Positions 52,775-60,956 of a stretch of 64,000 bases of DNA are shown piece by piece. The notes under the pieces were generated by a model. It was not told where the DNA came from. It made no database searches and saw only the letters and a list, made by a program, of their open reading frames with translations. The stretch's first letter is position 1; every line of letters starts with the position of its first letter. Position numbers and translations under genes: made by a program. The DNA comes from Arthrobacter sp. Soil736. GTDB lineage: Bacteria > Actinomycetota > Actinomycetes > Actinomycetales > Micrococcaceae. Location of the stretch: contig NZ_LMSB01000001.1 of assembly GCF_001428005.1 (NCBI RefSeq), forward strand, positions 387,555 through 451,554, written 5' to 3'.

Positions 52775-53413
52775 ATGGACATTTTCCTGACCATTCTCCA
52801 AGGCGTCCCGATGACCATCGGGCTGACGGTAAGCGCGCTGGCCCTCGGCGCCCTTGGCGGGATTCCCTTGGCCCTCGGCCGCCGCTCCACCATTCCCGGC
52901 GTCAGCTTTGTCGCCGTTTCCCTGATCGAAATCCTGCGCGGTATCCCGCCGATCGTATGGCTGTTCATCATCTACTTTGGCCTTGGCACCGCCTTGCCGA
53001 TGCTCGATCCGCTCACCTCCGCCGTTGCGGGACTGGGACTGATTTCCTGCGCGTACATGGCCGAGATCTACCGCGGGGGTCTTTCGGCCATCACGCGCGG
53101 CCAGTGGGAGGCCGGTGAAGCGCTCGGCATGGGACGGCAGTCTGTGCTCACATTCATCATCGGACCCCAGGTCTTCCGCGTCTCGATTCCGGCAGCAGCC
53201 AGCTATGCAATCGGGCTGCTCAAAGACTCCTCGGTGGCCTACACCATCGGGGTATCCGAAATCGTTTACTTCGCCAATGACCAGTCCCGCCAAAGTTCGG
53301 ACGCCCTCGGCCCGTTCTTCCTGTCTGCCCTGGTGTACGTCATCATGACCATTCCCTGTGCCTGGGCCACCCGGGCCCTTGATGCCCGACTGCGGATGCG
53401 AGTAGCCCGATGA
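52775..53413 (+). CDS. Amino-acid ABC transporter permease 1
   Basis: A 212-residue HisQ/GlnP-type permease with about five membrane segments and the coupling loop AITRGQWEAGEALGMGRQSV. It begins 5 bp after the ATPase gene, and its stop overlaps the start of the second permease gene by 4 bp. The two permeases differ in sequence and should form a heterodimeric channel. Confidence 0.92.
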   Translation: MDIFLTILQGVPMTIGLTVSALALGALGGIPLALGRRSTIPGVSFVAVSLIEILRGIPPIVWLFIIYFGLGTALPMLDPLTSAVAGLGLISCAYMAEIYRGGLSAITRGQWEAGEALGMGRQSVLTFIIGPQVFRVSIPAAASYAIGLLKDSSVAYTIGVSEIVYFANDQSRQSSDALGPFFLSALVYVIMTIPCAWATRALDARLRMRVAR

Positions 53414-54063
53414 ACATTCTTACCGACTGGCCCGCCTTCCTGCCCGGGCTCCTCGCGGGCCTCGGTGTCAGCGTCCAGGTAGCCCTGCTGAGCCTGCTCA
53501 TCGGTATTCCCGGCGGCCTGCTGCTGGCCATTGGTGCAAGCAGCAAGACGAAACTCGTCAGGATCCTCATCATCGGCATTGTCGAGATCGGCCGCGGAAC
53601 GCCGGCCCTGGTGGTCCTGCAGATCTTCTACTTCGGGCTCCCGGCCAGCGGCCTCACGCTGTCATCGATGGGGGCAAGCGTTGTCGCGTTGGCCGCCACC
53701 ACTGCGGCGTACACCAGCGAGATCCTCCGCGGCGGACTGCAGGCCGTGCCCCAAGGTGAAGTGGAAGCAGCGGGTGCGCTGGGAATGAGCCGGCGCGACA
53801 CGCTGCGGTTCATCGTCATTCCGCAGGGCTTTAGGGTCGCAATCCCGTCCCTCATCGGCTTCGCCATCCTGATATTCCAGGCCACGTCCCTTGCCTACAC
53901 TGTGGCGCTGCCGGAACTGCTGAGCCAGGCATATTCGATCGGTTCCACCACCTTCAACTACCTCAGTGTGCTGGTTCTGGCCGGCCTGATGTACGCAGCC
54001 ATCACCATTCCTGCCAGTTGGCTCACGAGCCGGGCCGAAAAGCGCCTGGCCCGGCACCTTTAA
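53410..54063 (+). CDS. Amino-acid ABC transporter permease 2
   Basis: A 217-residue HisM/GltK-type permease. The coupling loop reads AVPQGEVEAAGALGMSRRDT, and the N-terminal helix region is LPGLLAGLGVSVQVALLSLL. It is translated with overlap from permease 1 and followed by the binding-protein gene after 22 bp. Confidence 0.92.
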   Translation: MNILTDWPAFLPGLLAGLGVSVQVALLSLLIGIPGGLLLAIGASSKTKLVRILIIGIVEIGRGTPALVVLQIFYFGLPASGLTLSSMGASVVALAATTAAYTSEILRGGLQAVPQGEVEAAGALGMSRRDTLRFIVIPQGFRVAIPSLIGFAILIFQATSLAYTVALPELLSQAYSIGSTTFNYLSVLVLAGLMYAAITIPASWLTSRAEKRLARHL

Positions 54064-54085
54064 GTCCCCACCCCAAGGAGAAACC

Positions 54086-54922
54086 ATGAAAAACCACAAA
54101 ACCGCTGTCGTTGCAGCCTTTGCCGTCGCCGCCACCGCTCTTTCGGGCTGCGGGGGCGCTGCCAGCAGCGCCCCGAATGCCGACTGCAAGCCGGCCCATG
54201 CCTTTCCGACCGTCGCCCAAGGAAAGCTGTCAGTCGTCCTGTATGACCTTCCCCCGTTCTCAAAGCTCGACGGCAACAAAGTGACCGGTGTCGACGGCGA
54301 CATCGTCAATGCCATTGCCGGGATGGAGTGCCTGACGGTTTCGGCAAAATCGGTGGCGACAGCGGCGAACATTCCCACCGTGCAGGCCGGCCGCGCCGAC
54401 CTATCCATTGCAGCGTGGTACCGCACAGCCTCCCGTGCCGAGATCGTGAACCTCACGGACCCGATCTACACCGACCAGATGGCCATCATCTCCAAGGACG
54501 GACTGGATGATGCCGAGCAGCTCAAGGGCAAGACCGTCGGCACCGTGGACGGCTACCTGTGGGTGGACGACATGAAGAAGCTGCTCGGCGATTCCCTGAA
54601 GGTCTACCCGACGACGCTGAACATGAACCAGGACCTCGCGGCCGGCCGCATCGACATCGGCATCGACAGCTACGGCTCGGCCCAGTTCAACAAAAAGGGA
54701 GACTTCAAGGTCGCCGTGATCAAGCCGAACGAGGCGATTGCCGCGTCCAAGGAAGCGGCACAGATCGGCATCCCCGTACCGAAGCAGAACACTGAACTCC
54801 TGGCGGCCCTGAACGCCGACCTGAAAACACTGCGGGAAAACGGCAAACTTAAGGAAATCCTGAAGGCCAATGGCCTGGACGCCTCAGCCGCCGACACGGG
54901 GGCGGCGCGCCTCATCAAATAG
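54086..54922 (+). CDS. Amino-acid ABC transporter substrate-binding lipoprotein
   Basis: A 278-residue family 3 solute-binding protein. The lipoprotein signal is KTAVVAAFAVAATALSGCGG, with the lipid Cys in LSGC. The mature part has LSVVLYDLPPFSKLDGNKVT, ADLSIAAWYRTASRAEIV and LKGKTVGTVDGYLWVDD. AAGGAG precedes the ATG. The early motif VLYDLPPF departs from the usual VGxxxxYPPF, hinting at an unusual ligand. A convergent terminator follows at 54948-54988. The neighbouring amino-acid catabolic genes suggest, but do not prove, lysine-, ornithine- or pipecolate-like substrates. Confidence 0.9.
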   Translation: MKNHKTAVVAAFAVAATALSGCGGAASSAPNADCKPAHAFPTVAQGKLSVVLYDLPPFSKLDGNKVTGVDGDIVNAIAGMECLTVSAKSVATAANIPTVQAGRADLSIAAWYRTASRAEIVNLTDPIYTDQMAIISKDGLDDAEQLKGKTVGTVDGYLWVDDMKKLLGDSLKVYPTTLNMNQDLAAGRIDIGIDSYGSAQFNKKGDFKVAVIKPNEAIAASKEAAQIGIPVPKQNTELLAALNADLKTLRENGKLKEILKANGLDASAADTGAARLIK

Positions 54923-54947
54923 ACCCCGCGCACAACCCATCGCAACA

Positions 54948-54988
54948 ACACGAAAACGGCGGCCCCAGAAGGGACCGCCGTTTCGTGT
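54948..54988. terminator. Bidirectional terminator between convergent operons
   Basis: Hairpin with arms ACACGAAAACGGCGG / CCGCCGTTTCGTGT (one bulge), between the ABC binding-protein stop (54922) and the flavoprotein stop (55014). A-rich and T-rich arms suit termination from both sides. Confidence 0.7.
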
Positions 54989-55013
54989 CTCGTGCCGCAG
55001 ACGACTCAGACGC

Positions 55014-56363
55014 TCATACGCCGCGGCCCGGGGTAAGGATTCCCTGCGGATCGAAAGCGGTCTTGATTCTCAAATGGGCCGCACGGGTGGCGGGATCAAG
55101 CTGCTTGGTGAGGGAACCGAATTTAAGCGATCCCACACCGTGCTCGCCGCTGATCGTTCCGCCCAGACTCAGCGCCCTGTCGGTGATGAGGTCCAGGATC
55201 CGTTCCGCTTCCGCGTAGGCTTCGGCCGACTCCCCGGCTACGACGACGGAAGGGTGGAGGTTTCCGTCGCCGGCGTGGGCAAATGTCGGTATGACCACGT
55301 TTTCGTCCGCGCTGATCTTCGCCAGCGCTTCGAACATGTCAGCCAGCCGCGCGATCGGTACGGCGACGTCGCAGGAGGCACGCAGCCCCCTGGCATCCAG
55401 CGCCTTACCGGACACCCGCCGCGCTTCCAGGAGCACGTCGCCTTCCGCCTGTTCGACGTCGCTGGCCCCTGCTTCCTTGCAGAGCCGTGCAGCCACCATT
55501 GCGTCCTCTTCGGAGCTGAGCGAAATGAACTGCCCGACGAGAATCGCTGCTCCGTCGGTCGACAGTCCGGTGGGATGGAACTTTTCCACGATCTCCACGC
55601 TGGCCCGGTCCATCAGTTCGAGGACGTCGGGGACCACGGAGCTGTTCATGATCGCGGTGACTGCCCGGCCCGCGGCGGCGGCGGACGGGAACGTCGCCCT
55701 AAAAGTGACGGGTTTGCCTGCCGGTCGGGGTTTGAGTCTCAGGGTCGCGGCTGTGACGATCCCGAGGGTCCCTTCTGAGCCGACAAAGAGGCTGGTGAGG
55801 TCGTAGCCGACGACGTTTTTGCGGGTCTTGGACCCGGTGCGGATGATGTCGCCGTTGGCCAGCACGACTTCAAGTCCGGCCACACTGTCGGTGGTTACGC
55901 CGTACTTGACGCAGCGGAGTCCGCCGGCGTTGGTGGCGATGTTGCCACCAATCGTCGATTGGCGGTAGCTGGCAGGATCCGGGGCGTACATCAGGCCGTA
56001 TTCGGCAGCGGCAGCGTCGATGTCCGCCGTGATCACTCCGGCCTGGACCTCGGCGAGCCTGTTGCCGGGATCAATGCTCAGGATGGTGTCCATTTCGGCC
56101 AGTGAAATGACCAGGCCCTTCGGGTATGCGACGGCCCCGCCGGCAAGGCCGGTCCCCGCCCCGCGGACGGACACGGGCACGTTGTTCCGCGCGGCCCAGC
56201 GGAGCCCGGCAGCCACATCCTGTGTGGTCCGGGCTGTCAGGACGGCCAACGGCAGTCCCTGGGGCAGGGCTCGGGAGGCGTCGGAACTGTAGCGAACCAG
56301 CTCGTCCGGGTCGGTCAAGATCCGGCCCTCGAGCCCTTCTGTCAGCTCCTGGGTTGTAATCAT
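55014..56363 (-). CDS. FAD-binding oxidoreductase, D-2-hydroxyglutarate-dehydrogenase-like
   Basis: I use ATG 56363 (AAGGAAG upstream), giving 449 residues. The FAD-binding (PCMH) domain contains PVSVRGAGTGLAGGAV, DPASYRQSTIGGNIATNAGG and SLFVGSEGTLGIVTAATL; the C-terminal cap has FAHAGDGNLHPSVV (metal/substrate His) and GGTISGEHGVGSLK. This GlcD/D2HGDH family oxidises D-2-hydroxy acids. Because a 2-oxoadipate dioxygenase/decarboxylase, whose product is D-2-hydroxyglutarate, is encoded 1.8 kb away on the same strand, D-2-hydroxyglutarate to 2-oxoglutarate is the best fit; glycolate and D-lactate are alternatives. A terminator and a small peptide gene separate it from the other pathway genes. 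Confidence 0.88.
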   Translation of the reverse strand: MITTQELTEGLEGRILTDPDELVRYSSDASRALPQGLPLAVLTARTTQDVAAGLRWAARNNVPVSVRGAGTGLAGGAVAYPKGLVISLAEMDTILSIDPGNRLAEVQAGVITADIDAAAAEYGLMYAPDPASYRQSTIGGNIATNAGGLRCVKYGVTTDSVAGLEVVLANGDIIRTGSKTRKNVVGYDLTSLFVGSEGTLGIVTAATLRLKPRPAGKPVTFRATFPSAAAAGRAVTAIMNSSVVPDVLELMDRASVEIVEKFHPTGLSTDGAAILVGQFISLSSEEDAMVAARLCKEAGASDVEQAEGDVLLEARRVSGKALDARGLRASCDVAVPIARLADMFEALAKISADENVVIPTFAHAGDGNLHPSVVVAGESAEAYAEAERILDLITDRALSLGGTISGEHGVGSLKFGSLTKQLDPATRAAHLRIKTAFDPQGILTPGRGV

Positions 56364-56418
56364 GGATGGTCTTCCTTTGGCTGGTGCGGTCTGCCCGTCG
56401 GATGGTGCTGAACGAAAA

Positions 56419-56450
56419 ATGCGGTGGCCGCCCGGAGGCGGCCACCGCAT
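56419..56450 (-). terminator. Intrinsic terminator after small Cys peptide gene
   Basis: Perfect 14-bp stem ATGCGGTGGCCGCC / GGCGGCCACCGCAT with a 4-base loop, followed on the minus strand by a run of five T. It starts 8 bp after the peptide stop and lies 55 bp ahead of the flavoprotein ATG, so it either ends the aminoadipate operon or attenuates transcription into the flavoprotein gene. Confidence 0.85.
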
Positions 56451-56458
56451 GTTCGGCT

Positions 56459-56566
56459 TCAGTCGGTTTCCGGGCCTGTGCAGTAAAAGCAGTCGCGGGC
56501 GCAGTCCGACGGGTCGCGGAACTGTTCCTGCCGTGAAGGTGGCTGCTGGTCTGTGGTTGCAGTCAT
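56459..56566 (-). CDS. 35-residue Cys peptide ending DCFYCTGPETD
   Basis: ATG at 56566 follows an excellent ribosome site (GGAAGGAGCAGCC). The 35-residue product has a polar, Gln/Arg-rich N-terminal half and a C-terminal half with C22, C26 and C29 (C-x3-C-x2-C) that ends in DCFYCTGPETD. I do not recognise the family. A second gene at 63295-63447 has the same C-terminal motif, which argues for real coding and selection. It is the last gene of the operon with the DAO oxidase, HglS-like dioxygenase and aminoadipate-semialdehyde dehydrogenase, 37 bp after the dehydrogenase stop, with an intrinsic terminator right after it. Metal binding or processing as a peptide precursor are possibilities, not evidence. 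Confidence 0.7.
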   Translation of the reverse strand: MTATTDQQPPSRQEQFRDPSDCARDCFYCTGPETD

Positions 56567-56603
56567 GGCTGCTCCTTCCATCGCTGCGCCCGCGACGTAG
56601 TCC

Positions 56604-58142
56604 CTAGAGGAACTTGACGCCCTGGGCGAGCGGCAGTTCTCCCGAGAAGTTGATGGTGTTGGTGGCCTGGCGCATGTATACCTTCCAGGAGTCAGAACCG
56701 GATTCGCGCCCGCCGCCGGTTTCCTTTTCGCCGCCGAACGCGCCGCCGATTTCGGCTCCTGAGGTGCCGATGTTGACGTTGGCAATGCCGCAGTCGGACC
56801 CGCTGGCGGAGAGGAACTGTTCCGCTTCGGTCTGATCCTGGGTGAAGATTGCCGAGGACAGGCCCTGCGGAACGCTGTTGTGGATCTCGATGGCCTCATC
56901 CAGGGTGTCGTACGTCATCACGTACAGGATAGGAGCGAAGGTCTCATCGTGAACGACGGCGGTCTGGTCGGGCATGCGGACGACGGCCGGCTCAACGTAG
57001 TAGGCCTCGGGCTGGTCCTCGGCCAGAACGCGGTTACCGCCGTAGACCACCTCGCCGCCTTCTGCGACGGCCTGGATCAGTGCATCCTGCTGCGCCCGGA
57101 AGCTGCTGGCGTTGATCAGCGGTCCGACCAGCGTTTCTTCCTGCGTCGGGCTGCCGATGTTCAGGGTGCGGTAGGCATCCACGATCCGGCTGACCAGCGT
57201 GTCGGCGATCGAGGAGTGAACAATAAGCCGGCGAAGGGAGGTGCAGCGCTGGCCCGCGGTGCCGGCCGCGGCGAAAACGATGCCGCGCAGGGCAAGGTCC
57301 AGATCAGCGGACGGTGCGACGATGGCGCCGTTGTTGCCGCCGAGCTCCAGCAGCGCACGGCCGAAGCGCTTGGCGATCACCGGCGCGATTTCCTGGCCCA
57401 TGCGCACGGAGCCGGTTGCTGAGACCAGTGCAATGCGCGGGTCTTCGACCAGCTTCTGGCCGCCGACGCGGTCCGTCAGGAGCAGATGGTGGATTCCTTC
57501 GGGTGCTCCAACGTCCTTGACGGCACGGGCCAGGAGGGTGTCGACGGCGAGGGCGGACAGGCGCGTGGCGTCTGCCGGCTTCCACACGACCGTATCGCCG
57601 GCAACCAGGGCCAGGGCAGTGTTCCAGGCGTAGACGGCGACCGGGAAGTTGAAGGCGGAGATGATGCCGACGACGCCGAGCGGGTGCCAGGTTTCGGCCA
57701 GGCGGTGGCCGGGGCGCTCGGAAGGCATCGTTTTGCCGTACAGCTGACGCGACTGGCCCACGGCCAGGTCCGCGATGTCAATCATTTCCTGGACTTCGCC
57801 CAGGGCCTCGGAACGGATCTTGCCGACCTCGGCGGTGATCAGCGTGGCGACGTCTTCTTTGTGTTCGGTCAGCAGCTGGCCCCAGCGCTTGACCAAGGCT
57901 CCCCGGACGGGCGCAGGGACGTTGCGCCAGGTCTTGAAGGCCTCGGCGGCCTGCGCGATGGCTGTTTCGATTTCCTCGTCGTTGTGGACCTTGGTGTGGA
58001 GGATGACTTCCCCGGTGACGGGCGTGCGGGTTTCCCGGGTTCCGTCCAGTGATGCCGGGTCCACGCCGATGGACCGGAGGCTCTTGAGCACCTCTTCGGT
58101 GATTTCGCTGGTTGCGGGGATGGAGGATGTAACGGTGGTCAT
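56604..58142 (-). CDS. amaB: L-aminoadipate-semialdehyde dehydrogenase (antiquitin/ALDH7 type)
   Basis: From ATG 58142 (AAGGA upstream) the protein has 512 residues. It has the full aldehyde-dehydrogenase fold with catalytic Glu in LELGGNNGAIV and nucleophile Cys in TAGQRCTSLRRLIVH. The segments NIGTSGAEIGGAFGGEKETG and RESGSDSWKVYMRQATNTIN are diagnostic of the ALDH7/antiquitin branch, which oxidises alpha-aminoadipate semialdehyde (in equilibrium with piperideine-6-carboxylate) to 2-aminoadipate. The upstream gene encodes an HglS-type enzyme for 2-oxoadipate, so lysine or pipecolate breakdown is well supported. A 35-residue Cys peptide gene follows after 37 bp. Confidence 0.92.
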   Translation of the reverse strand: MTTVTSSIPATSEITEEVLKSLRSIGVDPASLDGTRETRTPVTGEVILHTKVHNDEEIETAIAQAAEAFKTWRNVPAPVRGALVKRWGQLLTEHKEDVATLITAEVGKIRSEALGEVQEMIDIADLAVGQSRQLYGKTMPSERPGHRLAETWHPLGVVGIISAFNFPVAVYAWNTALALVAGDTVVWKPADATRLSALAVDTLLARAVKDVGAPEGIHHLLLTDRVGGQKLVEDPRIALVSATGSVRMGQEIAPVIAKRFGRALLELGGNNGAIVAPSADLDLALRGIVFAAAGTAGQRCTSLRRLIVHSSIADTLVSRIVDAYRTLNIGSPTQEETLVGPLINASSFRAQQDALIQAVAEGGEVVYGGNRVLAEDQPEAYYVEPAVVRMPDQTAVVHDETFAPILYVMTYDTLDEAIEIHNSVPQGLSSAIFTQDQTEAEQFLSASGSDCGIANVNIGTSGAEIGGAFGGEKETGGGRESGSDSWKVYMRQATNTINFSGELPLAQGVKFL

Positions 58143-58167
58143 TGTGTCCTTCTTTCGGATGTGGGTA

Positions 58168-59580
58168 TTAGGAGGGAAGGTCTGTGATGGTGATGCCGAG
58201 CTGACGCCCGGCTGCCTCGATTGAGGCGGTCTGTTGCGCGGTGTACAGCTCGTTGGGGTCGAAAATTTTGCTTCCCAGCACCTCTGAGAGCCGGTCGATG
58301 TCGTACGGGGTCCCGAGCTGTCCGTCGTCGCGGGAACCGTCGTCGGTGAGGTTTGACTGGAAGATGCCCGCTGCCGACCGCGGCAGGAAGTCTTCATAGA
58401 CAATGGGCTCCGGAATGAGGACGCCGGCCTCGACCAGCTCCCGCAGCGACGCGGATTCCTGCCTGGGGGCTTTGCCTGGCCCGGCGAGCCGGTAGGTGAA
58501 GTACGCCAGTCCCTGCAGGGCAAGTTCCTGTTCGGTGACCGGAAGGTTTCTCCGCCAGACCTGCGTGGCTACTTCCACCCGGGTGGTTCCTGCCGGGGAC
58601 GCGGCCAGCCGGTTGTCGACTTCGGCGACCATTCTGTCGTAGAGGTCCCGGCCCTGCTCCGTCAGGGCAATTCCGCGCTGCTCGACTTCCCCGAACCGGA
58701 CGCGGAGGGAGCCGGGGCGGACTTCACCGTCCGGGTGGCGGAAGTTCCGTTCCTCGGCGAGGGCGCGGAAGGACGTCTGGCGCAGCAGAACGTCGGGGCC
58801 TTCCCAGTTCGGCGGTCCCTGGATCTCGTCAATCATCGCGATTCCGCGGGCTTCCATCCGGGCGTAGAGGTCATCGATGTCCAGCACGCGCGGCGTCAGA
58901 TGGTTGATGTGGGTTGAGGGGACGCCGCCGATGTCGGCGGCCACCGCGGAAATCCGCTCCAGCTTGAAGTACCAGTCGTGATCGACAGGCTCCTGCGAAA
59001 GCTCGAAGGCGGCCGTGGCCAGGTCCAGGAGGCGGGCGGCTTCTTCCTGCTTCAGTTCCTTCGCCGCGCTGGCCTTATCCGCAAGGTCGAGCAATTCCTC
59101 GCTGAACAGCGTGCGGGCACCGATGAAAGATGCCAGCTGCTTTTCCGTTTCCTCGTCAAAGAACCGCCGGTCGTCGTGGGCCAGCATGGAGGTGAAGACC
59201 CGGAACGGGTTCTTGGCCAGCTCATCAGGGTCGATCGGGCGAAAGGCCGTGGACACCACGGGAACGGAACTCTTCGAGGCGTCACGCAGGTCATAGAAAC
59301 CGACCGGATACATGCCGAATGCGGCGAAGACCCGCGCGACCTGAGCGAGTTCCCGGGCGGAGCCGACGCGGATGGCGCCATGGCGTTCAGCAGTCACCCG
59401 GTGAATGCTGCCGAGCCGTTCGGCTTCCTCTCCGTTCTTGCTGATGAAGTCCTCATTGACCTCACGTGAGACGTCGACGAGGGTGTTGTAGGCGGGTACT
59501 TCGTTCCCGTAGAGCGTGGCCAGGCGCAGGGCGAACTCGGCCCGGAGTTCCCACAGCTGCAGCTTCGTTGTCGTTGGCAT
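58168..59580 (-). CDS. hglS: 2-oxoadipate dioxygenase/decarboxylase (HglS/YdcJ type)
   Basis: A 470-residue member of the VOC-fold, Fe(II)-dependent 2-oxoadipate dioxygenase/decarboxylase family (formerly DUF1338/YdcJ). Family motifs are ERHGAIRVGSARELAQVARV, FGMYPVGFYDLRDA, VVSTAFRPI, GGVPSTHINHLTPRVLDIDD and RVRFGEVEQRG. H67, H224 (or H227) and E298 lie where the metal ligands are expected. The enzyme converts 2-oxoadipate and O2 to D-2-hydroxyglutarate and CO2, as known in Pseudomonas putida lysine catabolism. Here it sits between a DAO-type oxidase and the aminoadipate-semialdehyde dehydrogenase, and a D-2-hydroxyglutarate-dehydrogenase-like gene is close by. Confidence 0.9.
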   Translation of the reverse strand: MPTTTKLQLWELRAEFALRLATLYGNEVPAYNTLVDVSREVNEDFISKNGEEAERLGSIHRVTAERHGAIRVGSARELAQVARVFAAFGMYPVGFYDLRDASKSSVPVVSTAFRPIDPDELAKNPFRVFTSMLAHDDRRFFDEETEKQLASFIGARTLFSEELLDLADKASAAKELKQEEAARLLDLATAAFELSQEPVDHDWYFKLERISAVAADIGGVPSTHINHLTPRVLDIDDLYARMEARGIAMIDEIQGPPNWEGPDVLLRQTSFRALAEERNFRHPDGEVRPGSLRVRFGEVEQRGIALTEQGRDLYDRMVAEVDNRLAASPAGTTRVEVATQVWRRNLPVTEQELALQGLAYFTYRLAGPGKAPRQESASLRELVEAGVLIPEPIVYEDFLPRSAAGIFQSNLTDDGSRDDGQLGTPYDIDRLSEVLGSKIFDPNELYTAQQTASIEAAGRQLGITITDLPS

Positions 59581-59648
59581 GGGTTTGTCCTTTCTGGTGC
59601 TGTGTATTTCGGCGGTAGTGGCGCAGAAGTTACGGCAGGATAGGTGAT

Positions 59649-60854
59649 TCAGATGATGTGGACTTCCCTGACCTGGGAGAGCTCACCGACGAACCGCGCA
59701 GCGCTGAACTGTTCCGGATCCATGAAGGATTCCCTGCCCAGGTACATGTCCCGGACCAGCTCGCCCACGGCCGGTCCCTGCAGGAAGCCGTGGCCGGAGA
59801 ATCCGGTGGCATACATGAAGCCATCCACGGTGTCCGAGGATCCGATCATGGCGTTGTGATCGGGGGTGTTCTCGTACAGCCCGGCCCAACCGACCTCCAG
59901 CTCCTGATGGGCCAGGGAGGGTGCGACGATTTCCGCGGCCCGGTTGAAGGCGGGCAGCCACTGGTAGTCGAACTCCCGGCAAAAGCCCGGCTCCTGATCC
60001 TGATTGGAAATGCCCAGGAGCATCCCGTTGAGGTAGTTGTGGAAGTACAAGGTGGTCGACAGGTCGAGGGTGAACGGAACCGTGGGCAGTGGCGTGGAAC
60101 CCTGGGGCGTCATGCCGATTTGGCGGCGGACCGGCTCAATCGGCAGATGGACACCGGCCATGGCTCCGAGCCTGGTCGACCAGGCACCGGCCGTACATAT
60201 GACGGTGGAGGCCCGGATTGATCCACGATTGGTGTGAACCGCCCGAACCGCCCCACCGGTTGCGTCGATGTCCAGGACTTCCGTGTCCTGGCAGATGGTC
60301 ACGCCTAGCTCCTGTGCGGCGTCGGCGTAGGCCTGGACTACTTTGGAGGGCTGGGCGAACCCGTCCCTTGGGGAGTATGACGCCGCCATGAGCGCGCGCG
60401 GGTCAAGGAATGGATTGATCCGATGCGCCTCCTCCGCTGAAACCATCCTGCTGGAACCGCCAAGCCGGTTCTGAATATGAGTGCTGTCCTCAACCTGCAG
60501 GAGCTCTGCTTCGTTCCGGCACAGGAAGAGGTAGCCCACCTGGCGAAGGCCAATGTCTGTGCGGAACTTTTCACCGAACCGTTCGTAGGCCTCCAGGCTC
60601 CGTTGCCCGAGCCTGATGTTGCCCGGATCGGAGAACGTTGCGCGGACGCCGCCCAATGGCTTGGCGGAAGAGCCCGAACCAAGGACGTGCCGCTCGATCA
60701 GGACGATGTTCTTCACGCCGGACTCGGCCAGATGATAGGCAATGCTGGTTCCCATGATGCCCCCGCCGAGGATGACAACCTCACCAGCGGCAGGTAAAGC
60801 CCGGGCAGGCGATTTCGCCAGCTTAACTACGTTATCCACGTGTTTGGTTTGCAT
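59649..60854 (-). CDS. FAD-dependent amino-acid/imino-acid oxidase (DAO family)
   Basis: I use ATG 60854, preceded by GGAGGGATCACA; the product has 401 residues. The FAD motif is VVILGGGIMGTSIAYHLAES, and the C-terminal FAD-contact region is GFMYATGFSGHGFLQGPAVG, as in sarcosine oxidase, DadA and L-pipecolate oxidase (AmaA). It begins the lysine/aminoadipate operon, so oxidation of pipecolate to piperideine-6-carboxylate, the substrate of the adjacent semialdehyde dehydrogenase, is the likely role. Other secondary amines cannot be excluded. It is divergent from a LysR gene with a strong inverted repeat between them. Confidence 0.87.
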   Translation of the reverse strand: MQTKHVDNVVKLAKSPARALPAAGEVVILGGGIMGTSIAYHLAESGVKNIVLIERHVLGSGSSAKPLGGVRATFSDPGNIRLGQRSLEAYERFGEKFRTDIGLRQVGYLFLCRNEAELLQVEDSTHIQNRLGGSSRMVSAEEAHRINPFLDPRALMAASYSPRDGFAQPSKVVQAYADAAQELGVTICQDTEVLDIDATGGAVRAVHTNRGSIRASTVICTAGAWSTRLGAMAGVHLPIEPVRRQIGMTPQGSTPLPTVPFTLDLSTTLYFHNYLNGMLLGISNQDQEPGFCREFDYQWLPAFNRAAEIVAPSLAHQELEVGWAGLYENTPDHNAMIGSSDTVDGFMYATGFSGHGFLQGPAVGELVRDMYLGRESFMDPEQFSAARFVGELSQVREVHII

Positions 60855-60933
60855 TGTGATCCCTCCAACAGGTCGTCTTGGATCAAGCTTCGGTCCGATC
60901 ATCCATTTAGGTCAATCGATACATTTTCAACAA

Positions 60934-60956
60934 TTCATATAGAATTGCTATATGAA
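60934..60956. promoter_or_regulatory. Perfect inverted repeat, likely LysR operator
   Basis: TTCATATAG-AATTG-CTATATGAA: 9-bp arms with a 5-base spacer, of the T-N11-A type used by LysR proteins. It overlaps the LysR start codon (60952), and the divergent oxidase gene starts 80 bp away. Autorepression of the LysR gene and activation of the catabolic operon from the same site are expected. Confidence 0.75.
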
